Positions 15,942 to 26,000 of a DNA stretch of 64,000 nucleotides are shown here, in pieces. The notes below the pieces were generated by a model, which did not search any database, was not told the DNA's origin, and saw only the letters and a program-made list of their open reading frames with translations. The translations under genes and the position numbers were made by a program. The DNA is from a beta proteobacterium L13. Lineage in GTDB: Bacteria > Pseudomonadota > Gammaproteobacteria > Burkholderiales > Chromobacteriaceae. Each line of letters opens with the position of its first letter. Position 1 is the stretch's first letter. The DNA is taken from the NCBI GenBank assembly GCA_000335715.1, contig AMYZ01000015.1, positions 42,709 through 106,708 on the forward strand. The letters run 5' to 3'.

Positions 15942-18232
15942 TACACACTCACTCCTTCGCTTTCATAGGGGGTATTCATAACCGGTAATTCAAAGTAAAA
16001 CTCGGCACCGCCAGATGGCAGGTTGTCTGCGCTCAGCACGCCTTCCATGTTTTCGATGATGGTATGGCTGATGGTCAGGCCCAGCCCCATGCCCTGCGAC
16101 TTGGAACTGAAAAATGGCTGGAAAATGCGCGATCGTACCTCTTCCGGCATGCCCGGGCCATTATCGCGCACACCCACGCGTACGCGGTTGCCGCGCTGCT
16201 CGCTGTACAAAAACAGCCGGTGTTCGCCCTCGGTTTCCATCATGGCTTCCATGGCATTCTTGCACAGGTTCAGGATGACTTGCTCTACCTGGATGGTATC
16301 GGCAAAAACCAGCGGCAGGGCGGCGGCCAGGTCGGTTTTTACCTGTACCTGGTGGTCGCGCAGCTCGGGCTCGATCAGGGTGACGATATTCAGCACGGCC
16401 TGGTTCAGGTCTACCGGCACAAACTCGGCTTGCTTGCTGGCGACGAATTCTCTTAGTTTTTTGACGATGTGCCCAGCCCGCTGCGCTTGTTTTACCGACG
16501 AGCGCAGGGCGGAAATCAGCAGGATCCGGTCTGGCTCTTCGTCTTCCAGCAAGCCCAGGCACGCCTCGTTGTAGCTGACGATGGCCGATAGCGGCTGGTT
16601 GATTTCGTGGGCAATGCCGGAGGTCATTTCCCCCAGCGTATTGATACGCGCCACGCGGGCCAGCTCGGCCTGGTGCTGCTTGAGCCGCTCTTCGCTGCGT
16701 TCTAGTGCCTCTGCCATGCGCTGGCGTAGCGGCGCCATATCGCGGAAGGTAATCACCAGGCCGCGCATGATGCCATCGGGGCCCGGCAGCGGCGATACGG
16801 TGCCTTCTACATAGAAAACCTTGCCGCCCTGGTCGATATAGGCGTTTTCCGGCAGGTCTACTTTCTGCCCGGTCTGCAGGCAGGTTTGCAGCGGGTCAAG
16901 CACAGCTTCCCGCGCCAGATCAAAACGCAGGCGCCAGATCTCGCCGAGCTGGCGGCCAATGACTAGCGGAGCGGAGACATTCAGCAGCAGGGCGGCTTTG
17001 GGGTTCAGGTACTCCACCTGCAGGTCGCGGCTCATCACCAGCACCGCATCATCGATGTTTTCCAGCGTCACCATGGCTTGCTGGCGCTCCCGGTGCAGGG
17101 TGTCGTGGTAGTGCTCGCTTTGCATGCGCTCGTTATGCTGCGAGGCGGCAATCAGCAATAGCAGGGCATTGATCAGTGCCGACGCGCCCATGGCCAAAGC
17201 GTACAAATACCAGGGAATGTGCCCGGGCGAAGTTGGCCGCGAAATGGATAGCTTGTACGGGAAGTAATCGCGATCTATCGATACCTCGCTATAGCGCGCA
17301 GGGAACAGCAGCCCGCCCAGCCAATTGCTTGATGTAGCTGCTTGTGGCTGACGTATGGTGATGTCCGGCATGGCCTGCGTCGGCATGGTGGGGGTCAGGC
17401 GGATACTCAGTTGCTGGGCGTTGCCGCTTTGCATGGCCAGCAGGGTTTCTGCCTTGATGCCTACCGTAATCACGCCGATGGCGGCGCTGATGCGCTCATC
17501 GGGTGAAGTAGGTGCCACGCCTTCTGCATAAATGGCTTTGACAAAGCCAAAGCCATGCCCCCCCTCGCGCATCTGGTAGGGCTGGGTAATTTCAATCTCG
17601 CTGCTGCGGATAGCGCGCTGTACCGCCGGGCCAAGAATGGCATCTTGCAAGATATCCAGGCCCTGCATGAAGTTGTACTGCCTGGCGGACGGCGGCTCGG
17701 CATCGACTAGCGGGATGTAGAACGGCCGCGCAGGCGATGGCCGCCAGAGCTGGCTGTTCAGCCAGCCAGGGTCGCCGTTGCCTTGGTAGTCTTTGATAAA
17801 GAAGGGCTGATAACGCTGAAAGCTGATGGAAGCCTCGTAGTTCTCGCGCTCGGCCAGGCTGACTTTGGGCTGAAAACCCATCAGGTAGATATAAGGATAG
17901 CGGTTGCCTATGCCTTGGGCGTATTGGCGGAAACGCAGCTTGTCCATGCCATAGTTGGCCGCAGACAGTTCGGTAAAGCCATATACCGCGGTTTCGCAGA
18001 TCAGCAGGCGCTCTTCCAGCGTTTTCTTGATGTGCAGGCTGGCCGCGTCAAACTGCTGTTGCCGGCTTTCTTCAGTCAGCAGAATGGCCACCACCAGAAT
18101 GGCCATGGAGAGCAGGGCCCATAACAACAGGAACGTGCCTTTTACCCGCCATGGCAGCTCTTTGACAATGTGTGGCCATTGCCTGATGCGGAAAAACCCG
18201 GTATTGGCCGGGGCGTGCGCGCTGGGAGTCAT
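15941..18232 (-). CDS. CHASE-PAS hybrid-free sensor histidine kinase
   Basis: A 763-residue inner-membrane sensor kinase. A first membrane helix is near residues 30-50 (LLLWALLSMAILVVAILL). A periplasmic CHASE domain (about 75-320) follows, and a second helix near 345-365 (LYALAMGASALINALLLLIA). The cytoplasmic part has a PAS domain (about 390-500), then the phospho-acceptor region GEMTSGIAHEINQPLSAIVSY, and an HATPase domain with NLCKNAMEA, DNGPGMP and the lid MGLGLTISHTIIE. CHASE domains sense small molecules, but the ligand is unknown. The FixJ-type partner is encoded directly downstream. Confidence 0.92.
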   Translation of the reverse strand: MTPSAHAPANTGFFRIRQWPHIVKELPWRVKGTFLLLWALLSMAILVVAILLTEESRQQQFDAASLHIKKTLEERLLICETAVYGFTELSAANYGMDKLRFRQYAQGIGNRYPYIYLMGFQPKVSLAERENYEASISFQRYQPFFIKDYQGNGDPGWLNSQLWRPSPARPFYIPLVDAEPPSARQYNFMQGLDILQDAILGPAVQRAIRSSEIEITQPYQMREGGHGFGFVKAIYAEGVAPTSPDERISAAIGVITVGIKAETLLAMQSGNAQQLSIRLTPTMPTQAMPDITIRQPQAATSSNWLGGLLFPARYSEVSIDRDYFPYKLSISRPTSPGHIPWYLYALAMGASALINALLLLIAASQHNERMQSEHYHDTLHRERQQAMVTLENIDDAVLVMSRDLQVEYLNPKAALLLNVSAPLVIGRQLGEIWRLRFDLAREAVLDPLQTCLQTGQKVDLPENAYIDQGGKVFYVEGTVSPLPGPDGIMRGLVITFRDMAPLRQRMAEALERSEERLKQHQAELARVARINTLGEMTSGIAHEINQPLSAIVSYNEACLGLLEDEEPDRILLISALRSSVKQAQRAGHIVKKLREFVASKQAEFVPVDLNQAVLNIVTLIEPELRDHQVQVKTDLAAALPLVFADTIQVEQVILNLCKNAMEAMMETEGEHRLFLYSEQRGNRVRVGVRDNGPGMPEEVRSRIFQPFFSSKSQGMGLGLTISHTIIENMEGVLSADNLPSGGAEFYFELPVMNTPYESEGVSV

Positions 18233-18373
18233 GTTGGCCGTGACGGTAGAGGGGGGCTAATTGTAACGCAGGATGGCAGAAAATCTGCAATTGGCATGTG
18301 GCTGGCTAGGCGGGGGCAACACTGGGGCGGGCGTAGGGTGGCGGCAGCATGGCAACCACCTTGCGGCGCGCAT

Positions 18374-18913
18374 TCAGCTTGTTTTCAGCAGGCCGGGCAT
18401 ATTGCGGTACAGCTTGTGCAGCTTGGGTGAAATCACCACCTGGCAATAACCTGCACTCTGGTTGCGCTGGTAGTAATCGTGGTGATAGCTTTCGGCCGGG
18501 TAAAAATGGCTGGCTGGCTTTACTTCGGTCACGATGGCGGCGGGGTAATCGCCACTGGCATCGAGCTGGCGAATCATGTCCAGCGCTTCTTGTTGCTGGC
18601 TGTCGCTATGCGTATAGATGCCCGAACGGTATTGCGTGCCGATATCGTTACCCTGCCGGTTTGGCGTGGTGGGGTCGTGGGTCAGGAAGAATACCTGCAG
18701 CAAGGTGGCATAGCTGATGGTGTCCGGCGCATAGTGCAGCTCGATGGCTTCGGCATGGCCGCTATTGCCACGGCACACGCTTTCGTAGTCCGGGTCAGCC
18801 AGATGGCCATCGATATAGCCGGGTATGACTTCCGTTACGCCTTTCAGCTGGCGGAATACCGCCTCTGTGCACCAGAAGCACCCACCGGCAAATGTCGCTT
18901 TGGCAATCGTCAT
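18374..18913 (-). CDS. msrA: Peptide methionine sulfoxide reductase MsrA
   Basis: A 179-residue cytoplasmic MsrA, which reduces methionine-S-sulfoxide in proteins. The catalytic motif GCFWCTE has the nucleophile at Cys12. The conserved segments GNSGHAEA and FFLTHDPTTPNRQGNDIGTQYRS are intact. The ATG at 18913 is preceded by AAAGGAG and overlaps the stop of the deacetylase-like gene by one base. A resolving cysteine may be that in SAGYCQV near the C-terminus. Three genes (DUF1653, deacetylase-like, msrA) overlap and run as one operon. Confidence 0.96.
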   Translation of the reverse strand: MTIAKATFAGGCFWCTEAVFRQLKGVTEVIPGYIDGHLADPDYESVCRGNSGHAEAIELHYAPDTISYATLLQVFFLTHDPTTPNRQGNDIGTQYRSGIYTHSDSQQQEALDMIRQLDASGDYPAAIVTEVKPASHFYPAESYHHDYYQRNQSAGYCQVVISPKLHKLYRNMPGLLKTS

Positions 18914-19818
18914 CAGACAGCTCCTTTCATGCTGTGGCGCGCCAGTATGGCACGCACGGTTTGGCAATGGATGGCTACCGTATCGTCTATGGGGACGGCG
19001 TAGCCGCCTGCCATCACGACCGCCAGCGGCCACTGTTTTTGCTCGCACAAATCGAAAACCCGGGCGTCGCGCTGCATCAGGCCGTCGAGACTGAGGTTCA
19101 GCCGGCCCAAGCGGTCGCCTTCGTACGGGTCGGCACCGGCCAGATAGAACACGATATCGGGCTGAAAGCCCTCAGCCAGCGTGGCTAGCGCCTGATCCAG
19201 TGCTGTCAGGTAGTCGGCATCGCCCGTGCCGTCCGGCAGGTTTACATCCAGCGTAGATGCCACGCGGCGGAAGGGGAAGTTCTTTTCCCCGTGCAAGGAC
19301 AGGGTAAATATCCGGGTATCGCCGCTAAACAGCTCGGCCGTGCCGTTGCCCTGATGTACGTCCAGGTCGATGACGGCTGCGCGGCGAATCCGGCCTTCTT
19401 GCTGTAATACGCGAATGCTTACCGCCACATCATTGAATACGCAAAAGCCGCCCCCCTTGGCGTGGCCGGCGTGGTGCGTGCCACCAGCCAGACTCACCCC
19501 CGCGCCATATTGTAGTGCGCTGCGTGCTGCCGCTAGCGTGGCCCCCACCGAGCGGCAGCTGCGCTCTACCAGGGCCGCACTCCAGGGCAAGCCGATCTCG
19601 CGCATGGTGGCAGGTGCGATACTGCCGTCGAGCATGCGGCCAACGTAGTCGGCATCGTGCGCCAGCATCAGCTCGGCAGGCGTGGCGGCGGGGGCTTCTG
19701 CCAGCAGGTCGGGGGCCATGCTGGCTACCGCTTGCCCCAGTAGTGCGTACTTTTCCGCCGGAAAGCGGTGGCCGTTGGGCAGGGGCATGGGGAACTGGTC
19801 GGTACGGTAGATCAGCAC
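18913..19818 (-). CDS. Histone-deacetylase-like hydrolase (AcuC/AphA type)
   Basis: A 301-residue member of the arginase/deacetylase superfamily. The tandem histidines are in LAGGTHHAGHAKGGGFCVFND, the zinc ligands Asp/His in VIDLDVHQGNGT and the late Asp in LAGADPYEGD. These match zinc-dependent deacetylases acting on acetyl-lysine, acetylpolyamines or related amides. No signal peptide. It overlaps the upstream DUF1653 gene by 7 bases and msrA by one base, so it is translated from the same transcript. The true substrate is not clear. Confidence 0.92.
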   Translation of the reverse strand: MLIYRTDQFPMPLPNGHRFPAEKYALLGQAVASMAPDLLAEAPAATPAELMLAHDADYVGRMLDGSIAPATMREIGLPWSAALVERSCRSVGATLAAARSALQYGAGVSLAGGTHHAGHAKGGGFCVFNDVAVSIRVLQQEGRIRRAAVIDLDVHQGNGTAELFSGDTRIFTLSLHGEKNFPFRRVASTLDVNLPDGTGDADYLTALDQALATLAEGFQPDIVFYLAGADPYEGDRLGRLNLSLDGLMQRDARVFDLCEQKQWPLAVVMAGGYAVPIDDTVAIHCQTVRAILARHSMKGAV

Positions 19819-20045
19819 GGGGTATCCAGCAGGCGAAAGCGTGGCTGGGTCACGCCATCAATCGTGACCTGCTCGCAAAACATGGCCAGCGGGCGTACCC
19901 ACAGCGCCATGTCACCGTATAAGGGGCGGTATACCGCCATCAGCTCGTGGCTTTCACTGTGGCGGGCAAAATCTATCAGCTGGTAATGGTTGCCTTTGTA
20001 GTGCTGGTAACGCCCCAGCGGGGGCAAGGTGATGTCGGTAGTCAT
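19812..20045 (-). CDS. DUF1653 domain protein
   Basis: A 77-residue protein of the DUF1653 family, recognised by GRYQHYKGNHYQLIDFARHSE and the later VYRPLYGD...WVRPLAMF. Family function is unknown. A good ribosome-binding site (GCAGGAG) lies upstream of the ATG. It is the first gene of the three-gene overlapping operon ending in msrA. Confidence 0.9.
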   Translation of the reverse strand: MTTDITLPPLGRYQHYKGNHYQLIDFARHSESHELMAVYRPLYGDMALWVRPLAMFCEQVTIDGVTQPRFRLLDTPC

Positions 20046-20093
20046 GGTGCGCTCCTGCTAAGTTGGCCGCATTGTGCCGTGTTGCTGCCGGCT

Positions 20094-20540
20094 TCACAAA
20101 TCGGCCGGGCGCTGCCAGCTCATGGTCAGAAAGGCCGTGTCCGGCACAAAGCCCATGCCCAGATAGAGTGCTTGCGCGCTGTGGTTGCTGTGCGCGGTTT
20201 CCAGCCACAGGCTGCCACCAGGCGGGATGCTGTGCTGAATGGCCCTCAGCAGCGCCGCTGCTATGCCATGCCGGCGCCAGGCTGGCGCTACATACAAGTC
20301 ATGCAGCAGGTCGTTGCGCGCCAGGCTCAGGGTGGAATAGCCGCGGTAGCAAAGCGCTACCGCTACCGGCTGCTCAGCTTGGCTTGCCAGCCACAGCGTG
20401 GCCTCGCCGGCACTCAGGCGCGCCTGCAGATAGGCGGCCAAGGTCGCCGTATCGGTGGGCAGCCCGTAAAACGCACGATAAGCGGTCAGCAAGGGCAGGG
20501 CGCTGGCGATGTCGCTCACCTCGCCCTGGTACAGGCGCAT
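20094..20540 (-). CDS. GNAT-family N-acetyltransferase
   Basis: A 148-residue acetyltransferase fold. The acetyl-CoA pyrophosphate loop is visible as LYVAPAWRRHGIAAALL and the C-terminal strand as ALYLGMGFVPD. I start it at the ATG at 20540 (MRLYQGEVSD) with AGCAGG upstream; extending it would overlap dusC. Its upstream neighbour dusC is divergent. The acceptor is unknown. Confidence 0.88.
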   Translation of the reverse strand: MRLYQGEVSDIASALPLLTAYRAFYGLPTDTATLAAYLQARLSAGEATLWLASQAEQPVAVALCYRGYSTLSLARNDLLHDLYVAPAWRRHGIAAALLRAIQHSIPPGGSLWLETAHSNHSAQALYLGMGFVPDTAFLTMSWQRPADL

Positions 20541-20609
20541 GCCTGCTGGCGTGGTGTCGGGTGGCGTGCTTGTATACAATGCGCTGCTCCTTAAGTATTG
20601 GCGGTAAAC

Positions 20610-21572
20610 ATGAAAATTGTACTGGCCCCGATGGAGGGCCTGGTAGACGACGTCATGCGTGACGTCCTGACGCGTATTGGCGGCATCGACTTGTGCGTGA
20701 CCGAGTTTGTACGCGTGACCAACTCGCTGCTGCCGGTGCGTACCTTCGAACGGCTGGCGCCCGAGCTGCAAACCGGCTCGGCCACGCGCTGCGGGGTGCC
20801 GGTGCGTGTTCAGCTGCTGGGCTCCGAGCCGGAATGGCTGGCACAGAATGCCGTGCGTGCCGCCGAAATGGGGGCAGTAGGGGTAGACCTGAACTTCGGT
20901 TGCCCGGCCCCTACCGTAAACCGGCACCGTGGCGGTGCGGTATTGCTGAAAGAGCCCGACGTTCTTTATAGCATTGTGCATGCTGTACGCAGCGCCGTGC
21001 CAGCCAGCACCCCGGTAACGGCCAAGATGCGATTGGGTTACGAGGATACCAGTCTGACGCTGGAATGCGCCCATGCCATCCAGCAGGGCGGTGCAGAAGA
21101 GCTGTGCGTGCATGCGCGTACCAAGGTAGAAGGCTATCGCCCGCCAGCGCACTGGGCGTGGCTGGCGCGTATCCGTGAGGCGATGACGATACCGGTAGTG
21201 GCCAATGGCGAAGTCTGGACCTTGGAAGATTACCAGGCCATTCGCGACATCAGCGGTTGCGAAACGGTGATGATAGGGCGAGGCTTGGTATCCAGCCCCG
21301 ACCTGGGCTGGCGTATCCGCCACCTGCAGCAAACCGGTGAAATGCTGCCCCCGGCCGCGTGGTCACAGGCGCTGCTGTGGCTACGCGATTTGACTGAACA
21401 ATGTCAGTTGCGTGCCGATGGCGGCCGTTATGCGGTAAGCCGCAGCAAGCAATGGGCAAAATTGCTGCAGCGCACTTATAGCGAGGCTGAAATTTTCTTT
21501 AATAAAATCAAGCGCATAGAGAGTGATGAGCAATTGATGGCAGTGTTCGATCGCCATATTGGTGGTGCGTAG
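20610..21572 (+). CDS. dusC: tRNA-dihydrouridine(16) synthase DusC
   Basis: A 320-residue flavoprotein that reduces uridine in tRNA. The N-terminus MKIVLAPMEGLVDDVMRDVL is typical of DusC. The FMN-barrel motif GVDLNFGCPAPTVNRHRGGAVLL includes the catalytic Cys, and VHARTKVEGYRPPAHW is the substrate and FMN loop. The ATG at 20610 is favoured over an upstream TTG in frame. Position-16 specificity is inferred from closest family resemblance. Confidence 0.94.
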   Translation: MKIVLAPMEGLVDDVMRDVLTRIGGIDLCVTEFVRVTNSLLPVRTFERLAPELQTGSATRCGVPVRVQLLGSEPEWLAQNAVRAAEMGAVGVDLNFGCPAPTVNRHRGGAVLLKEPDVLYSIVHAVRSAVPASTPVTAKMRLGYEDTSLTLECAHAIQQGGAEELCVHARTKVEGYRPPAHWAWLARIREAMTIPVVANGEVWTLEDYQAIRDISGCETVMIGRGLVSSPDLGWRIRHLQQTGEMLPPAAWSQALLWLRDLTEQCQLRADGGRYAVSRSKQWAKLLQRTYSEAEIFFNKIKRIESDEQLMAVFDRHIGGA

Positions 21573-21683
21573 GTATTTTTACGCATAGTCACAAGGCAGC
21601 ATGAGCCTATATCATTAATCATCTTCTGAAATTACTGCTTCCTCGCAGCCTGTTCAGAGGCGGGCTACGGCCCGAACTTATAA

Positions 21684-21722
21684 AACCTCCTGACTTGTGA
21701 CGATTCAGGAGGTTATTTTTTT
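21684..21722 (+). terminator. Intrinsic terminator after dusC
   Basis: Stem AACCTCCTGA / TCAGGAGGTT with an 11-base loop, then a T run to 21722. The remaining 140 bases before sbcD show nothing recognisable. Confidence 0.88.
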
Positions 21723-21863
21723 GCCCGCCCACTCGTCATAGCCGCATCCAGTATGGGTATTGCTCTCAGCGACTACCTGCCACGTTATTGGATATATCTG
21801 CCCGTGCCTTGACGGGGTAGAATCGTCACCTTCCATTCATGCTTTATCTCCACGGCATTATCC

Positions 21864-23084
21864 ATGCGTATTATTCATACCTCCGACTGGCATTTGGGTC
21901 AGCACTTCATGGGGAAAAGCCGGCAGGCCGAGCATCAGGCTTTTCTTGATTGGCTACTGCAGCAAGTCGCAGTGCAACAAGCCGACGCCGTGCTGGTAGC
22001 GGGTGATATTTTCGATACCGGTGCGCCACCCAGCTATGCCCGCGAACTGTACAACCGCCTGGTGGTGGCACTTCATGAGGTGGGCGTACAGCTGATCCTG
22101 CTGGCGGGCAATCACGACTCGGTAGCCACGCTGGCCGAGAGCCAGCCTTTGCTGGCGCGGTTGAATACGCTGGTCGTGCCGGCGATCGACGCAGACCCGG
22201 CGCGCATGGTGCATCTGCTGCGCAATAAACAATGCCAGCCTGGCGCGCTGCTGTGCGCGCTGCCGTTTATCCGCCCGCGCGACGTGATGCGCAGCGAAGC
22301 CGGGCAGAGCGCCGAGGATAAACAACGCTCGCTGCAGCAAGCCATTGCCAGCTACTACCAGCAGGTATACGACGCAGCCTGCGCGCAGCGTATGGCGCTG
22401 GGTCTGCAGCTGCCCATTATTGCCACCGGCCACCTTACCACCGTGGGGGCCAGCAGCAGCGAAGCGGTACGCGAAATCTACGTTGGTGCGCTGGAGGCGT
22501 TCCCTACCGCGGCCTTTCCGCCAGCAGACTATATTGCGCTGGGCCATATCCACCGCCCGCAGCGGGTCGGCGGCCTGAATCATATCCGCTACAGCGGCTC
22601 GCCCATCGCATTGGGCTTTGACGAATGCCGGCAGCAAAAAGAAGTGTTGCTGGTCACCCTGGGCAGCACCGGCGTGCAGGAGATTACCCCCCTGCCGGTG
22701 CCAGTATTCCAGCCCATGGCCCAGCTGCGTGGCACGCTGGCCAGCCTGGGGCCACAGTTGGCCGCAGCCGCGCAGGACGGCAGCAGCGCACAACCGGTAT
22801 GGCTAGAGGTGAGCGTGCAGGCCGATGACTACCTGGCCGACCTGCAACACAGGCTGGCGCAGCTATGCGACGGCTTGCCGCTGGACATACTGCGCCTGCG
22901 CCGCGAGCGCCCCCAGCAGGCCGCCAGCCTGGCCGGCAACCCCCGCGAGACGCTGGACGAACTCAGCCCGCAAGAGGTGTTTGCCCGTCGCCTGGCGCTG
23001 GAAACCCTCGATGAGGGGTTGGCCGCCGAGCTGGCCACCCGTCATCAGCACATCCTGCAGCAACTACAGGCAGGGCAAACATGA
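21864..23084 (+). CDS. sbcD: Exonuclease SbcCD subunit D
   Basis: A 406-residue nuclease subunit of the SbcCD (Mre11-Rad50-like) complex, which cleaves DNA hairpins and protein-blocked ends. The phosphoesterase motifs are all present: HTSDWHLGQ, VAGDIFDTGAP, LLAGNHDS, IATGHLTT and ALGHIHRPQ. The stop overlaps the sbcC start by 4 bases (ATGA), so translation is coupled. Confidence 0.97.
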   Translation: MRIIHTSDWHLGQHFMGKSRQAEHQAFLDWLLQQVAVQQADAVLVAGDIFDTGAPPSYARELYNRLVVALHEVGVQLILLAGNHDSVATLAESQPLLARLNTLVVPAIDADPARMVHLLRNKQCQPGALLCALPFIRPRDVMRSEAGQSAEDKQRSLQQAIASYYQQVYDAACAQRMALGLQLPIIATGHLTTVGASSSEAVREIYVGALEAFPTAAFPPADYIALGHIHRPQRVGGLNHIRYSGSPIALGFDECRQQKEVLLVTLGSTGVQEITPLPVPVFQPMAQLRGTLASLGPQLAAAAQDGSSAQPVWLEVSVQADDYLADLQHRLAQLCDGLPLDILRLRRERPQQAASLAGNPRETLDELSPQEVFARRLALETLDEGLAAELATRHQHILQQLQAGQT

Positions 23085-26000
23085 AGATACTGAGCGTACG
23101 CCTGAAAAACCTGAACTCGCTGCAAGGCGAGTGGCAGATCGATTTCAACCAGCCACCACTGGCCGATTGCAGCCTGTTTGCCATTACCGGCGCTACCGGC
23201 GCCGGCAAGTCCACCCTGCTGGACGCTATCTGCCTGGCGCTGTACCACGAAACACCGCGCCTGAAGAGCATCTCGGCCGGGGGTAACGACATCATGAGCC
23301 GCCACACGGCAGACTGCCTGGCCGAGGTGGTGTTCGAAGTCAAAAGCCAGTGCTACCGCGCCTTCTGGAGCCAGCGCCGTGCGCGGGACAAAGCCGATGG
23401 CGCCCTGCAGGCCCCCAAAGTCGAGCTGGCACACGCTGATGGCCGCATCCTGAGCAGCCAGGTCAACGACAAATTGCGTCAGACCATCGCGCTGACCGGC
23501 CTGGATTTTGCCCGCTTTACCAAGTCCATGCTGCTGGCCCAGGGCGGTTTTGCCGCTTTTCTCAACGCCAGCGCCAACGACCGCGCCGAGTTGCTGGAAG
23601 AACTGACCGGCACCGACATCTACGGCCAGATATCGCAGCGCGTATTCGAGCACACCCGCGAGCAGCGCCAGCTGCTGGCCCAGCTACAGACCCGCGCCAG
23701 TGCAGCAGATCTGCTGGACGATACCCGCCGGCAAGACATGCAACACGAGCTGACACAATGGCAGCAGCAGGCAGGCGATAGCGCCAGCGCTTGCCTGCAG
23801 ATAGCCCGGCAGATGCGCCTGCAGCAAGACCAGGCCGCCGCCGCGCAAGCAGCGGCGCTGGCGGCGCAGCAACTGCAGCAAAGCCTGCAAAACTGGCAGG
23901 CTGCTGCGCCCTGGCAAGCCAGCCTCGACGCCCATCAACCTGCGGCCGCCATACAGCCGCTGCAGCACGCCTGCCAGAGCGCCGCTGAACAGCTGGCACA
24001 GCAGCAACAGCACCACCAGGATTTGCAGAAAGCCCTGGCGCATGCGCAGCAAAACCTTGCCGCTGGCACACAGCACGCCCTGTCGCTGGCACTGCAGCAG
24101 CAAATAGAAGCCGACGCAGCATTGCAACAGGCAACCAGCCAGCACCAGCAGCTAGCAGACAGCCTGGCCCGGCGCAGTCAGCATGCCGCGCTGGGGCAGT
24201 GGCTACCCTTGTGGAAAAACCAGCTTGGCCAGCTGGCAGCACAGCGCCAAGTGCTGCATACCGAGCAGGCAGCGCAAGCGCACAGTCAGCACCGGCTGAC
24301 GCAGCAGCAGGCCAGCGTTGTAACAATGGCAGCGCGGCTGGATGCCGCACAAGCAGCAGCACAACAAGCCGAGTTGGCCGCACAACAACAGCAAGCCACG
24401 CTACTGGCGGTACTGCAAGGGCAAGACCTGGCCGGGCTGCGCCAGCAGTGGCAACAAGCCCAGCAGTACAACACGCAGCTTGCCCAGCTAGCCGGGCAGG
24501 CTGGCGAATTGCGCGCGCTAACCGACAGCCTGCAGCAAGCCCGGCAACAGCAGCATGCGCTGCAACCGCAGATAGACGCGGTGCAGCTGCAGCTGGAAAC
24601 CCAGCGCCAGCAGTACAAAGCTACCCGCAAGCTGCTGGCCGATCAGCAACACATCCTGATGCTGGAACAACGCATCCAGAGCCTGGAAGCGCATCGTCAG
24701 CAGCTGCAAGCCGGCGAAGCCTGCCCGCTATGCGGCGCGCACGAACACCCGGCTATCCAGCAATACCAGCAGCTGGATAGTGCGCCCACACAGCAGGCCA
24801 TTACCCGGCTGCAAGCCGAGCTGGAGGCGCTGGAAGAAAGCGGCCGTGCGGCCAACCAGCAGCAGGCACAGCGCCAGGCCAGCCTGCACGCTGCCGTACA
24901 GCAACAGCAAAGCCTGCAAGCCAAGGTAGATGCACTATCGGCTAGCTGGCAGCATCTGGCGGACCAGCTCGGCGTGCAGGAGCATGGCTGGCAGCACGCA
25001 GCGGTGTGGCCGGTGCTACTCGATGCAGCCAGCACCAGCCTGGCCGATAACGCCCGACAGCTAGAAGCAGCCGACGCCGCCAGCCAGGCCTGCCAGGCGG
25101 CACAAGCCAATGCGGCACATGCCGCTCAGTTACAGCAGCAGGCCGCTAACGAACACGCACTATTACTGCAAGCCGTGCAAGACAGCCAGCAACAATGGCA
25201 GCAGCAATGCCAGCGTGCCGCACAGCTGCAAGCACAGCTGAACGAGCTGGAAAGCAGCCTGCGCAGCACCCTGGCCAGCGCGGCTTATGATCTGCCCGCG
25301 CAGCCGGAAAGCTGGCTGGCCGAGCGCCAGCATGAATGGGCGCAGTGGCAAGCGGACCAAACCGCATTGCAAACACTGGCTAGCGCCTTGCAACAACACG
25401 CCCAGCAGAGCCAGCACGCGCACAATGCCGTAGCGCTTTGGCACGCCCGCTGGCCTGCCGGTGCCGAGCCCGGCGCTGCGGCCAACCCTGCTGCCGAGCT
25501 GGAAGCACAGGCCGCAAGCCTGCCTCTGCTAGAGCAAGCCAGCAACCAGTTACAGGGGCAGCTTGCCCAGCAACAACAGCAGCTGCAGCAAGCTGCCAGC
25601 ATGGCAAGTGCGGCGCGTGAGCAGTGGTTGCAAGCGCTGGCTGACCAGGGCTTTGCCGATGAGGCGGCCTGGCAGCGGGTCTTGCTGGATGATGCCAGCG
25701 TACAGCATTACGAAACACAGCTAGCGCAGCTGGCCAGCCAGCTGGCGCAGCACCGGGCGGTGGCCGAGAGTAGCCAGCAAAGGTTGGCCGCAGCCCAAAC
25801 CCAGGCTGCCGGCCTGCCCGCGCTGGCCGAGCTGGAGCAAGCCCATGCCACGCACGACGCCAGTCGCCAGCACGCCCTGACACGGCTGGGGGCTTTGCAA
25901 AGCCTGCTGGACGACGACGCGCGGCGCAGCGCCGAGCAAGAGCAGCTGCTGGCCGACATGGCGCAGCAGCAGGCCGAGCTTGATATCTGGTTGCGGCTCG

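Noticed and set aside
23700..25900. Dense CAG-rich repeats in sbcC resembling a tandem repeat array
   Set aside because: They are imperfect Gln/Ala/Leu codons of the coiled-coil arms in one continuous frame, typical of this family in GC-rich bacteria.
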